A DNA stretch of 64,000 nucleotides, taken from the NCBI RefSeq assembly GCF_030272615.1, contig NC_081414.1, positions 527,599,137-527,663,136 of the forward strand. Direction: 5' to 3'. Below, piece by piece: positions 1 to 10,981 of the stretch. Both the position numbers and the translations under genes were made by a program. Position 1 is the stretch's first letter. Each line of letters starts with the position of its first letter. This DNA comes from Cryptomeria japonica (taxonomy: Eukaryota; Streptophyta; Pinopsida; Cupressales; Cupressaceae). The notes under the pieces are model-generated. The model was not told where the DNA came from and did not search any database. It worked only from the letters and a program-made list of their open reading frames with translations.

Positions 1-138
1 GAAGCATGCTTTCAGGGGGAACCCTCCCAACAAAATATCCAATCAAAACAAAATATCCAATCAAAGTGAACTGTTTGAGCTAATGGCAAGCACTATCAAA
101 ATCTTGAACATGAAGAACAACATCAGGGGTAGACATAC

Positions 139-255
139 CTCGTGAAACACCTTGGTACAAATTTCTTGGGCTGTTTGTTCAGGGGTGCCATAGTCACCAA
201 ACACCAAAGCTCCAACACCAACATCAATTGCTACGTTGAGGCTGGCTAAGGCCAT
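139..255 (-). other. exon-like ORF piece, product unknown
   Basis: An open stretch of 39 codons beginning MALASLNVAIDVGVGALVFG and ending KVFHE runs into a consensus plant donor (CACGAG then GTATGT, intron starting at base 138 on the minus strand) in phase 0. The composition (G, A, V rich, few Asn or Ile runs) is unlike the AT-driven chance ORFs elsewhere in the window. An AG acceptor-like TTGTAG lies just upstream of the ATG, so the ATG could be internal to an exon. I do not recognise the family. It could be a real host exon, a captured gene fragment or chance; no second exon was found inside the window. Confidence 0.35.
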
Positions 256-919
256 ATTAAACTACAACAATCCCGCAACAAATGTAGTATGACGACAAAA
301 AGACGCAAGGGGAAACCATCACAAGAAACATGCAAAACCCTAACAAAGCTCCGAAAGCAAGTATTTTGCCCCAAAATTTATTTCAGGATTGTTAATACAA
401 ATGCCATGCATGTGTATAATCTATTGTAAACACTGCTTACACACAAAAATCCAACATTGGGAAATATAAATCCAATCTTGAATATTGTTATAGTTGCAAA
501 TAAATGCATCCATTTAAAAATGTTGTTGTGTTTTGCATCTCCTCGAGAATACAAATGGAACAACCTTGATACCCTTAGGGAATATGGTTGTGAGTCTCAA
601 ACTACAAATGGTGAAAGAAAACCCTCATCTACCGAAGTAATCCTCGCATCACGAGTACCAAAGTACTGAGTATAGTCAACAAAGATGGCAATATCATCAA
701 CAATATGATAGAAATGTACACCATAAAAAGCCATCTTAGTGATGAGTGGTTGTAGACAACAAATCCAGTAAAACGAATATAGTGTGATTACTTTATTAAT
801 AACACCCCTTCTGAAAGAAGAAGGTGAGGGGAATTTAATGAGTACTACAAATAGACCAGAGAAGCAGACTAGTCTCTCCAACATTAACAAGTTCTGTATA
901 CTCTCTCCTGGTGTAGAGC

Positions 920-1188
920 TTGGGCAGCAAACTCATCTTGGCCAATAGGTTAATGTCCATTTGCAACCAATTATACACTAAGCTAGATAGACAAGCTCTC
1001 TCTATATGCCCAGTTCATATGTACAAAGCTTGCCTTGGATATGTCAAATCCATAAAGCAATGGGAGTTTGGTGATAGCATCAAAGAGGCACATCTTATTA
1101 GAGATATCCTACAAATGCATCTCAAAGCAATGATTTTCCAAAATAGAATTGAGCCATATACACCTTCCAATGCCATGATAGGAATGAA
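920..1188 (+). other. open stretch cut off by an LTR, product unknown
   Basis: About 90 codons are open with no ATG at the start and read into the LTR that begins at 1189. The peptide (for example ALSICPVHMYKACLGYVK, then KEAHLIRDILQMH) has a protein-like mix with two Cys and several charged residues, but matches nothing I know. The rest of 1-919 holds only short AT-rich ORFs. This could be the edge of an older element or gene interrupted by the Ty3 insertion; no continuation of this frame is evident just beyond 7664. Confidence 0.2.
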
Positions 1189-2308
1189 TGTAAGAACCCA
1201 ACTTGGCTCTCCTCTGCTGACTGTTTCTTTTGAATGCAATAGATTTGAATTTGTTTTGGTTTTTGAATGTTTATAGATTTTTTTGTGTTTTTTTTGGTAA
1301 TAATGAGCAATGAAACAATACTGGAATAAACTCCTATGCTTAAAATAATACTGGAACAATAATATTACTGCTGGAATTAATTTACGAAACTATCAAGGGA
1401 ATGTTTGTTCTGTTTTATGCCCAATATGCTTGGAAAACAAATTCATTACAATGTAAGATAAAAACCTGATTTTTGCTGTCCCAGTAGTTGAAAAAAATCT
1501 GCCAACTGCAAATTTTAATTTTTTTGAAAAAATTACTGTTCACGCGGTACTGTAGCAATCCGTACGGCAGTACTATTCACGCGGTACTGTTCACACGGCA
1601 CTGTAGCAGTCTGTACGACAGTACTGTAGCGTTTACTGTAGCGCGGGTACTGTAGCAGCAATTGTATTTTGAAATGATTGCTTCAATTCTGATTTTTAAT
1701 GGCTGCCAAATGAAACTGTAGGTCTGCAATTAATATATATTCGAAATTCTGCATACCCTAGATGTCTTCCCTTCTTTTTAAAGCCCAAATAGAACTCCAG
1801 AATGAAGCTCTCCTGAAATGCCAAATTTAGTGGATATTTCACCACCTCAAATGGTTGCAACACTGAAGAATTGTCGCTCTCCAATGGCTGACTGAATCAG
1901 AAACCCTTGGCTTCTTCTCCCAAGTTCATAACAAACAAATATCAATTCTCTGGATGGATGATATAAAATGAGCTCTTAAGTCCCTTCTTATTCTTTCTTA
2001 TGAGAGCTCGAACACTTTCTTGGCCAATGTGGGACTAAAGACATATTCACACATTATAATATTAAAGTGACTTTATTATTATAAAGTTACTTTATAACTT
2101 TATAATAACATTAAAATATTTAAATAAATCACTTAAGTCACTTTTAATTAAATTAATTAAATATAAAGTCACCTTTTTTAATTTTATTTTATTTAATGAC
2201 TTAATAAGAAATTAATTTAATCAATTTCTCCTTATTTCTCCACTTAGCCTTCGGAGAATGTAAAGGCTAAGAACTCCAATGAGATGCTAAAAAGGTGGGG
2301 ACATTACA
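1189..2308 (-). repeat. 3' LTR of the chromovirus-like element
   Basis: Direct copy of 6545-7664. Read on the minus strand it begins TGTAATGTCCCCACC and ends TTCTTACA. It contains a GC-rich block (about 1541-1665) with five ACTGTAGC motifs and repeats of TTCACGCGGTACTG, sharply different from the AT-rich rest. The last few codons and the stop of the polyprotein lie inside this LTR. Confidence 0.95.
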
Positions 2309-5300
2309 GTCCGCCCTTCCTGAAATTGCTTGTCCTCAAGCAACTTCAACTCCAGATGCTGCAAAATCTCCTCATTCTCCCAAGTAGCATCCTCTACTGG
2401 CAAATCCTTCCACTTCACCAAATATTCCCGGATGTTACGTCTCCTCAAGTTCCTTTCTCTGAAATCAATGATAGCCTCCGGTATCAAAACAAGTTTTCCC
2501 TCATCATCCAGGGGTGGTAGTACTGTAGAAGGCACAATATGATGTCCTAGCGCCTTCTTGAGGCGTGACACATGAAAAACGTTGTGCACCTTGCTCTCTG
2601 CCGGTAAATCTAACTCATAAGCCACCTCTCCCACTTTCCTGATAATCCTAAATGGACCATAGTATCGTGGCTTAAGTTTCTCGGCACCACTCTTCTTGAG
2701 AGTGGATTGACGGTAAGGCTGCAACATAAGATACACCATATCTCCAACCTCAAAAGTCCGCTCAGTCCTCTTCTGATCTGCATACTGCTTCTGCTGATTC
2801 TGTGCCTTAGTTATATTATCCTTGAGAGTCTTAACAATGTCTTGACTCTCCTGTAACAAATCACCTGCACTGGGCACTCTACTGTCACTCAAAAGCAGAT
2901 CCATAAAATTGGGTGCCTCATACCCATACAGGGCCATAAAGGGTGACATCTGAATAGACATGTGATAAGTGGTATTGTAGCAATACTCACAGAGATAAAT
3001 CCACTTTACCCATGCCTTCTGTTGCCCTGCTATATAATTTCTGAGATATCCCTCCACCCATTTGTTCACTATCTCTATCTGACCATCTGTCTGAGGGTGG
3101 TAGCTAGTAGTCGGAGTGAGCTCTGTCGCACACAACCTGAATAGCTCCTGCCAAAAGTGACTCATAAACCTGCTGTCCCTGTCACTCACAATGCTCCGAG
3201 GTAAGCCATGTAATCTGAATATCTCCTTGAAGAACAACTCTGCCATCTGTGTAGCAGTGTATGTAGCAGTGATTGGAAAGAAGTGTGCAAACTTCGTAAG
3301 GCGATCCACAACCACATATATGCAGTCCCTGCCTTGGGCTCTAGGCAGTCCTGTGATGAAGTCCATAGACAAACACTCCCACTTCCTATCAGGAATCGGA
3401 AGTGGCTGAAGTAAACCGGCTGGATAGGAGTGTTCTTGCTTATTCTGCTGGCAGGTGGGACACTCCCTAACATACTGAAGTACCTCTACTTTGAGCCCTT
3501 TCCATGTGAAGCGCTCTCTAATCTGCCGGTATGTCTTGTAGAAACCAGGATGTCCTGCCATAGGTGAATCATGAAAAGATTTCAGAACCATCCTCCTCAC
3601 TACTGATCCTGGAACCAAAAATATTTGCCCTTTGTAAATGATGAGCTCATTCACAAGGGTGTATCTGCTGTCCTTAATAGTCCCATCTATGAATCTAGCT
3701 GCCCAAGTATCCTTTGCATACTCTGCAAGGATCAAGTGTCTCCAATCCTCCGATATGTCTGTCAATAAGCTCAAATGGGGCCGACGTGATAAGGCATCAG
3801 CAACTACATTCTGTGTCCCCTTAAAATATGTAATGTCAAAGTCATAGGACTGTAACTTGCTCACCCACTTCTGCTGCCTATCATTGAGATCTCGCTGCCC
3901 CAAAAAGTATTTTAGGCTATTATGGTCGGTTTTGATACAAAATTTGCTACCTACCAAATATTGCCTGAATTTAGCCAAAGCATGCATAATGGCTAACATC
4001 TCCTTATCATAAATGTTGAAGCTCCGCTCTGGCCCTCTCAATTTCCTGCTCTCATAAGCAATAGGGTGCTTCTCCTGCATAAGCACCGCTCCAATGCCCT
4101 CCCCAGAAGCATCACAGTGTAGCTCAAAAGGTTTGCTGAAATCTGGTAATGCTAACACTGGACAAGAAGTCATCAACTTCTTAAATTTCTCAAAATACTC
4201 CTGTGCCTCAGGAGTCCACAAGAAAGCTCCCTTTCTCATCAAATCTGTCAAGGGTGCTGCATGCCTAGAATATCCATCCACAAACCTCCTGTAGAAACCA
4301 CATAATCCCAGAAAGCCCCTCAACTGTGTAAGGTTCACCGGTGAAGGCCACTCCACAATGGCACGAATCTTTTCAGGATCCATGCATACGCCCTCTGCAC
4401 TGATGATGTGACCCAAGTACAACAACTCTGTCATGCCCAAATCACACTTCAACTCCTTTGCATACAAGGACTCTCTGCTCAATATATCCAACACCTTGTC
4501 AAGGTGAACCAAGTGCTCCTCCCAAGATCTACTGTATACCAAGATATCATCGAAGAAGACAAGTACAAATTTCCTCAACTGAGGATGGAAAACCCGATTC
4601 ATTGTTGCCTGAAAAGTAGCAGGTGCATTAGTTAGCCCAAATGGCATAACTACAAACTCAAAATGGCCACAATGACATCTAAAGGTTGTCTTCTCATTCA
4701 CTTTAAACCTCATCTCCATCTCCTTGAGGTTAAGAGTGAACTCCCCAATATCATGCAACCAACTCATCCCAAGGACTATATCTGTATCTCCCATAGGCAC
4801 AACATAGAAATCTGCCTTAAAGTCATAATTATTAACTTTCAATGGGAGTCCAGTGATCTTACGATCACATTTGAGGACATAGCCATCAGCTACCCTCACT
4901 CTAATTCCCCCAAACTCCTCTGTTTGTATGCCACGCTTCTCCACCATCCTAGCATCAATGAAATTATGAGTGGCACCTGTATCAACCAAAGTTATGACTC
5001 GCTGTCCAGCAAGCACTCCTCTCATCCGGAATGACCCTTCTTGCCTAATACTTGTGAGACGAGCTTCCCTAAGTTGCCCATCTCCTTCCCCATCATTGGA
5101 CTCCATTTTAGACAAGTTTTCAGCCTTGTCTTCCTCTTTTTCACCATCTATTTCCTCTATATCAGACTGCTGGTCTGAGTTATCTGATTCTGATTCCTCA
5201 TAGTATGCCCACATAACTCTGTTAGCTTTGCCCTTTGGTCTAAGAGGACAATCATGGTTTGCATCATAGGGTCCTTTACAGTAGAAACATAATTTTTTCT

Positions 5301-6498
5301 TCCTCAAATCATTTAATGTTTCCCTGTCAAAAGGTGCTGGAGTTTTATCTTTAGAATCATTTTTAAAATCAGTCCTCTCTGGTTTTTTATAAAATGGTTT
5401 GTTATCCTTACTAGAAGATGCTCCTTTGGACTTAAATTTGTTTGTTGGGACTGCATGTTCCATACTTCTTGCCTTTTTCATAGCTTCCTGTAAAGAAATA
5501 GGATCAAATGCCTTTATCCAACCTCTCAGTGGTTCGGATAGGCCCTCAATGAAAAGAACTATCAATCTACGCTCTGAAATGTTTGGCACCATGACTGCCA
5601 ACCGCTGAAATTCACCAATGAAATACTCCAAGTTGCCTGTTTGTTTTAGCTGTGCTAAGTCCCGGAAGTAAACCTCTGGATCTTTCTTGTCAAATCTTTC
5701 AACCAACCTATCCACGAAGTCCTGGTACTCTGTCACCTGATTATGCTGAAGTGTTACCAAACCATGGTACCACCAATCATGTGCTACTCCCTCCAAATGC
5801 AAAGTGGCGTATTTGATAGCTTCAATCTCTGTCATTGGCCTCAGTGCCAAAAATGTGTCAAGCTTATGAATCCAAGCTTGAGCTGTCATCTTACCACTCC
5901 CATCAAATGTAGGCATAGTAAGCTTGCCTGTAACTCTATTCAGCTCACTATTTTGACCTCTAGGCCTCCTATCCTGTCTGAGTGACCTGTAATGCTCTCT
6001 CCTCTGATTAACAGACCTCTCGAATGTCATCCTCTCTCGCACCTGTGGAGTCAATAAATCCCATTCGTCATTCGCAGCCATGAGGATATCTGCGAACATC
6101 TCCTCTCCTGGTTCTCCTGTAGGTGCTACCTCAGGCTCATCTCTAATGAAGGTAGGACGTGTAGGCCTATCTGCTGTCCTGGAATGAGTCCTATGAGCTC
6201 TAGGTGATCCCACTGCACTCCTGTTATCCCCTTGCTCCTGATTCTGTCTGTCTTGTGGGTTCATACGCTCAATCATGGTGGTGAGTGCCTGCAAGGCCTG
6301 AGCCATCTGCTGCTGTCCTGTAGCCATTACTCTGAAAAATTCCCTTGTTTCTTGCTCCTCATTCCTATCGCCTTTGGGTGGGCTACCCCCTTGCCTGTCA
6401 CCCATGGTGCCCGGCTGCCTGTCAAATTCTTGTTCCCTGTCAAACAAAGCTCGCCTGTGAGTGTAATATCTGTGAGAGCCAACCTCAGGCGGCTGCAT
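2287..6498 (-). CDS. gag-pol polyprotein with internal deletion in reverse transcriptase
   Basis: A single uninterrupted frame of 1,403 residues. Rough domain positions: gag (WIHKLDTF to MKKARSMEH) 205-345; knuckle CFYCKGPYDANHDC near 405-418; aspartic protease LVDTGATHNFI near 503; RT from about 602, with FFDD near 646; RNase H (LHCDASGEG) near 793; integrase zinc domain 975-1018 and core with D, D and E near 1046, 1107 and 1142; chromodomain (REYLVKWKDLP) about 1340-1380. The frame passes directly from the protease tail (LKEMEMRF) to the RT palm (KTTFRCHCGHFEF). The fingers and the first catalytic motif, the conserved D of the DLxSGYxQI region, are absent. Chromovirus polyproteins of this layout are normally larger by roughly this missing linker plus half-RT. 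The frame stayed open, so the deletion is in-frame and probably old relative to insertion, or was copied by helper enzymes. The start is the first Met after the primer site. Confidence 0.9.
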   Translation of the reverse strand: MQPPEVGSHRYYTHRRALFDREQEFDRQPGTMGDRQGGSPPKGDRNEEQETREFFRVMATGQQQMAQALQALTTMIERMNPQDRQNQEQGDNRSAVGSPRAHRTHSRTADRPTRPTFIRDEPEVAPTGEPGEEMFADILMAANDEWDLLTPQVRERMTFERSVNQRREHYRSLRQDRRPRGQNSELNRVTGKLTMPTFDGSGKMTAQAWIHKLDTFLALRPMTEIEAIKYATLHLEGVAHDWWYHGLVTLQHNQVTEYQDFVDRLVERFDKKDPEVYFRDLAQLKQTGNLEYFIGEFQRLAVMVPNISERRLIVLFIEGLSEPLRGWIKAFDPISLQEAMKKARSMEHAVPTNKFKSKGASSSKDNKPFYKKPERTDFKNDSKDKTPAPFDRETLNDLRKKKLCFYCKGPYDANHDCPLRPKGKANRVMWAYYEESESDNSDQQSDIEEIDGEKEEDKAENLSKMESNDGEGDGQLREARLTSIRQEGSFRMRGVLAGQRVITLVDTGATHNFIDARMVEKRGIQTEEFGGIRVRVADGYVLKCDRKITGLPLKVNNYDFKADFYVVPMGDTDIVLGMSWLHDIGEFTLNLKEMEMRFKVNEKTTFRCHCGHFEFVVMPFGLTNAPATFQATMNRVFHPQLRKFVLVFFDDILVYSRSWEEHLVHLDKVLDILSRESLYAKELKCDLGMTELLYLGHIISAEGVCMDPEKIRAIVEWPSPVNLTQLRGFLGLCGFYRRFVDGYSRHAAPLTDLMRKGAFLWTPEAQEYFEKFKKLMTSCPVLALPDFSKPFELHCDASGEGIGAVLMQEKHPIAYESRKLRGPERSFNIYDKEMLAIMHALAKFRQYLVGSKFCIKTDHNSLKYFLGQRDLNDRQQKWVSKLQSYDFDITYFKGTQNVVADALSRRPHLSLLTDISEDWRHLILAEYAKDTWAARFIDGTIKDSRYTLVNELIIYKGQIFLVPGSVVRRMVLKSFHDSPMAGHPGFYKTYRQIRERFTWKGLKVEVLQYVRECPTCQQNKQEHSYPAGLLQPLPIPDRKWECLSMDFITGLPRAQGRDCIYVVVDRLTKFAHFFPITATYTATQMAELFFKEIFRLHGLPRSIVSDRDSRFMSHFWQELFRLCATELTPTTSYHPQTDGQIEIVNKWVEGYLRNYIAGQQKAWVKWIYLCEYCYNTTYHMSIQMSPFMALYGYEAPNFMDLLLSDSRVPSAGDLLQESQDIVKTLKDNITKAQNQQKQYADQKRTERTFEVGDMVYLMLQPYRQSTLKKSGAEKLKPRYYGPFRIIRKVGEVAYELDLPAESKVHNVFHVSRLKKALGHHIVPSTVLPPLDDEGKLVLIPEAIIDFRERNLRRRNIREYLVKWKDLPVEDATWENEEILQHLELKLLEDKQFQEGRTVMSPPF
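2309..2321 (-). promoter_or_regulatory. polypurine tract
   Basis: Minus strand AGGAAGGGCGGAC directly abuts the start of the 3' LTR, the expected position for the plus-strand DNA primer of an LTR retrotransposon. Confidence 0.75.
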
Positions 6499-6531
6499 GT
6501 GATTGCTAAACCCTCAGGATGGCAAGATTTA

Positions 6532-6543
6532 GCTCTGATACCA
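6532..6543 (-). promoter_or_regulatory. primer-binding site (initiator tRNA-Met type)
   Basis: Minus strand TGGTATCAGAGC, one base inside the 5' LTR; matches the usual plant LTR-retrotransposon primer site and fixes the orientation. Confidence 0.9.
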
Positions 6544-6544
6544 A

Positions 6545-7664
6545 TGTAAGAACCCAACTTGGCTCTCCTCTGCTGACTGTTTCTTTTGAATGCAATAGAT
6601 TTGAATTTGTTTTGGTTTTTGAATGTTTATAGATTTTTTTGTGTTTTTTTTGGTAATAGTGAGCAATGAAACAATACTGGAATAAACTCCTATGCTTAAA
6701 ATAATACTGGAACAATAATATTACTGTTGGAATTAATTTACAAAACTATCAAGGGAATGTTTGTTCTGTTTTATGCCCAATATGCCTGGAAAACAAATTC
6801 ATTACAATGTAAGATAAAAACTTGATTTTTGCTGTCCCAGTAGTTGAAAAAAATCTGCCAACTGCAAATTTTAATTTTTTTGAAAAAATTACTGTTCACG
6901 CGGTACTATAGCAATCCGTACGGTAGCACTATTCATGCGGTACTGTTCACACGACACTGTAGCAGTCCGTACGACAAAACTGTAGCGTTTACTGTAGCGC
7001 GGGTACTGTAGCAGCAATTGTATTTTGAAATGATTGCTTCAATTCTGATTTTTAATGGCTGCCAAATGAAACTGTAGGTCTGCAATTAATATATATTCGA
7101 AATTCTGCATACCCTAGATGTCTTCCCTTCTTTTTAAAGCCCAAATAGAACTCCAGAATGAAGCTCTCCTGAAATGCCAAATTTAGTGGATATTTCACCA
7201 CCTCAAATGGTTGCAACACTGAAGAATTGTCGCTCTCCAATGGCTGACTGAATCAGAAACCCTTGGCTTCTTCTCCCAAGTTCATAACAAACAAATATCA
7301 ATTCTCTGGATGGATGATATAAAATGAGCTCTTAAGTCCCTTCTTATTCTTTCTTATGAGAGCTCGAACACTTTCTTGGCCAATGTGGGATTAAAGACAT
7401 ATTCACACATTATAATATTAAAGTGACTTTATTATTATAAAGTTACTTTATAACTTTATAATAACATTAAAATATTTAAATAAATCACTTAAGTCACTTT
7501 TAATTAAATTAATTAAATATAAAGTCACCTTTTTTAATTTTATTTTATTTAATGACTTAATAAGAAATTAATTTAATCAATTTCTCCTTATTTCTCCACT
7601 TAGCCTTCGGAGAATGTAAAGGCTAAGAACTCCAATGAGATGCTAAAAAGGTGGGGACATTACA
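6545..7664 (-). repeat. 5' LTR of the chromovirus-like element
   Basis: Partner of 1189-2308, same length with no indels that I can see. Eight of the roughly 14 differences fall in the GC-rich block at about 6891-7015, mostly C/T or G/A changes. Confidence 0.95.
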
Positions 7665-8178
7665 AGTTTACTATTGAGATACCGACTTGTAAATTGTAGG
7701 ATAGCTACAATTTGGAGAGAGTACTATTAAAGATATTGAAGGGAATAAATTTTGTTATAATGATTAATATTTAATTGTTGAAACTCACAATATTAAAAAA
7801 GAGCATTTGATCTCCCCTGAAACAAGCTAATGTTTTCATATCCCACATAATAAGTTGTATGTTCAATGATTTCTAACATATATGAGTCATTGTTTTTTAT
7901 AATTCATATTTTAACACTCGTTTAAATCATAAAAAATCCTACTAAAAGGAGAATTTTATCTCAACATTGAAGGTAATTTAAGGTTTGCTACATTACCAAA
8001 GGAACACAAAGATGATTCTAATAATGACTCAAAATACCTTCAATAGAACTCAGAATGAAATCTGGCATTAGGTACAAAAGGTGTGGTACACAATTTGAAC
8101 ATGACACCAAATCACATCCATCTAAATTTTGTATGATTCGAACATAACTTGTTAGCAACTAGAGAGCTTCATTCGTCA
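7665..8178. other. spacer between two LTR elements, nothing recognised
   Basis: AT-rich, no long ORF, no repeat shared with the rest of the window that I could see. Confidence 0.4.
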
Positions 8179-9298
8179 TGTCCTCTCTTATTAAAAAATA
8201 GATTTTGGTCAATATTAACCCATTATATTCTTTTGTGGGTTAATTGGACAAGCTTAGGGAGTATAATTAATTTAATATTAATGAATGTCCTATTCTCAAC
8301 ATCAAAAGGTCATTTAAAATATTAAATCAAATATTTGGAAACACTTAGCAAGGTGTTGAATTTTGTATCATAATAAGGAGTTTGAAATATTTCTAATTAA
8401 TGACTTTCCCACCAAGAGTGGAGTGGAAAGTTGAAATATTTCTAATTAATTATTTTCCACCGAGAGTAAATTTAGAAAATAAGAGGAGAGTGGGAAATTG
8501 TAATATTTCTAATTAATTATTTTTCCACCAAGAGCAAATTTGGCAAGCAAATGTGAATTGGGGAATTGAAATATTTCTATTTAATGATATTCCGACCAAA
8601 TTTTCCAAGGACAAGATAAATACAAAGCATATTTTGGGGAATTCATCTTTATGTCATTTCTACTTCTCAATTTCTCATTGCATGAACTTCATGTTTTGCA
8701 AAATTCTTCAATGGACAAAAACCCATTGGAGATTGGAGGCTTGTGGGCATAAACCAATGAGTTTTAGGTGGATAGTGGACGAAACCCCATTGTTCACATA
8801 GAGCAAATTCATCCAGAGGTTGCATTGGAGCTTCAAAAATTTAGTAGTTTGAGCAATTTTCCATTGTTTGTGTTCAAGGCTTATTAATGTTGTTGTAGTG
8901 ATTTTAGATGTATTCAGAGGGGTTTGCTGTTGTTATCAATCTTGTGTAAGATCATAAGCTATGTACTTTCTATTTGGAAATCAAACAAAATCAGTTTGTG
9001 GTGTTACAATGACATTGGTGGTCTTCGATTGTAATAGTTGTTGTGGGCTTTGCTTTAAAGTTAGAGATCAAAGATATTTATGTTGCTATTGAATAGACCG
9101 GTTTTAGACCTGATTATATGATGCTCATATAAAAAAAATCAATTTCAATACATTCTCTAAGCTTTCATTTAAGTTGGCCTCTTATGTGCAAGACTAGTTA
9201 GCTAGTTTTGGTACTTTTGATGAAATTTAATATAGCTTTTGTGAATCTAGTTTCTAGATTTTAAGAGTAATATTAAATTTTGGATTGAGGACATTATA
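8179..9298 (+). repeat. 5' LTR with internal sub-repeats
   Basis: Contains four units of a roughly 65-bp sub-repeat (8395-8600) built on AATATTTCTAATTAAT and TTTCCCACCAAGAG. Its last bases read ATTATA instead of ATTGCA, so the canonical CA end is mutated. Confidence 0.85.
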
Positions 9299-9299
9299 G

Positions 9300-9311
9300 T
9301 GGTATCAGAGC
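9300..9311 (+). promoter_or_regulatory. primer-binding site
   Basis: TGGTATCAGAGC immediately after the 5' LTR, the tRNA-Met type site. Confidence 0.85.
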
Positions 9312-9882
9312 ATGATCTTGCCAGCCTACAGGGTAAAATAAGTTGTTGATTTGAATGATGAGAGAAATCTTTGGATGTTTAATTTTTGACTTGGATAATT
9401 AACTTCAAAAGTTGCAAGATGGCATGAAAATTACAGAGCGTGTAGGAGAGCTAAGTCACTTGAATAAATGCAACATGGCATGATGAGAGTAATAAAGGTC
9501 TTCATCTTGAGAAGGTCCATAGATCCATAAATGGCATACAGATTACGACCCCCTACTTGAAGAGATCAAATTGGAAATGTCTTGTAGAGAATATGTAGAA
9601 CTTGCAAGGAAGAGTGAACCTCAAAAAAGAGGTTAAGTAAATTACAACAATCAAGGTAATGAAGAGGAGATGAATAAACTCAATGGAGAAGCATCAACAC
9701 ACCACTCTAATGGGAATATCAAATTCCTTAAGTATCCCTACAAAGGATGTTTAAGGGAGTGTAAAAATAATGAAAAATCAGAGGTTACTAAGGAGGATGT
9801 AAAAAAAAAAAGGAAAGAAAGAAAGAATCTATCCTATGGAAAGTGAAAAAGGAGGCAGCAAAAGCAAATTTTAAAATACAAA

Positions 9883-9964
9883 AACTTTGCTTCACTTGCA
9901 AGGAACCTTGGGAGCCAAGTCATAGATGTGGGAGCATAAATGAGAAGGTACAACCAGAAAGGTG
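9883..9964 (+). pseudogene. gag zinc-knuckle remnant
   Basis: Reads KLCFTCKEPWEPSHRCG, the CX2C...HX2-4C knuckle typical of Ty3 gag proteins. The sequence upstream (about 9400-9880) is lysine and glutamate rich but broken by stops and an A-rich slip (9800-9820), so only this motif is secure. In the usual gag-pol arrangement protease and RT would follow; here they do not. Confidence 0.6.
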
Positions 9965-10252
9965 ATGGATACGTCATTGCAAGTTCAAGATAAGGAAAAA
10001 GAATCAAATTCATAAGTTGAAGGTAAAAATATTTTAATTGAAAAAGTTCTCAATAATTTTTGATAAGTTTTCACATCAAGAAAAGTTTCCTTTTCATGAA
10101 TTCAATGAAAGATCATCATTGTATGTGAATATGAAGCCTCAAAAAATTAGGAAAATGTTCTAATGGATTGTCATGGTGATAAAGGAATACCTTTTGAGGT
10201 TGAAGATGGTGAAAAGGACATTTCCATTATGCAAGAATGAAATATAGTTGCC

Positions 10253-10453
10253 ATGCAAGGTAATAGAAGGGATTCACTTGTTAAAAGTGAAGAGTGCATT
10301 TCAAAGGAAAATGCACCAATAGATACACTATCTTCTAAATTTCCAAATGATGAGCCATTGTTTGATTTGCAAAGTAGTTTAATGGATGGGTATGCATTTG
10401 AGAAGAATATTTTGGTTAGCTCTAATTCAAGGGTTTTGATTCACAAAAATTGA
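10253..10453 (+). other. short ORF inside LTR element, unknown
   Basis: 66 residues (MQGNRRDSLVKSEECISKE and on). Acidic and polar, and the open frame continues past single stops on both sides, which suggests a formerly longer coding sequence. No family recognised. Confidence 0.25.
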
Positions 10454-10981
10454 GTTGTTGAGGAAATCTCAATCAATTCTCTTTTGGAAAAGGAGGATGA
10501 GAATTTTATTTGCAGCCCAAGGTAGGAAAATATGTCAGATTTGTTTCCTTCTTTGTCACTACAAAATTCTTGTCATCATGGAAAGCATGTTAAAAGAGGT
10601 GATAGAGTAATGGACACAACTTGTAGCAAAGGACATATAGACCTTTTGTTTCAAGTTCAAGAATATTTTACATATGGGATCTTGGTGTTTTAACCAAAGA
10701 CTCACATAAAGAAGATATTTGGAAGCGCATGAAGGTTGAAATTCTTCATAAATTCACCATTTCATGTAAATGGATAAGTGAAAAATTGAGTGCACCATTG
10801 AGCCAAAATAAGGCAAGCTCTGAATACTTTGATATGAGAACTAATAAGGTTATGGAGGATTAGTGTTTGCAGTTTGTGGAGAAACACATCACCAATAAGT
10901 ACCAAGTCATGATGAAAGCAAGCAAAATTAGAACTTCTCAAGAGCATGAATCCAAGTTAGCTATGGGCTTGGTTATAAGAA

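Larger units (their letters stand above)
1189..7664 (-). mobile_element. Ty3 chromovirus-like LTR retrotransposon, near-complete but defective
   Basis: Two LTRs of 1,120 bp each (1189-2308 and 6545-7664), both TG...CA on the plus strand, enclose a minus-strand gag-pol ORF. A primer-binding site complementary to initiator tRNA-Met lies one base inside the 5' LTR, and a purine tract touches the 3' LTR. I count about 14 differences between the LTRs (about 1.2 percent), so it is a fairly recent insertion. Domain order protease, RT, RNase H, integrase plus a C-terminal chromodomain places it with Ty3 chromoviruses. The five bases outside the two ends (ATGAA and AGTTT) do not match, so a target-site duplication is absent or lost. 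The element cannot be autonomous because part of RT is missing. Confidence 0.95.

Noticed and set aside
4663-5034. 123-codon plus-strand ORF
   Set aside because: Opposite-strand shadow of the gag-pol polyprotein.
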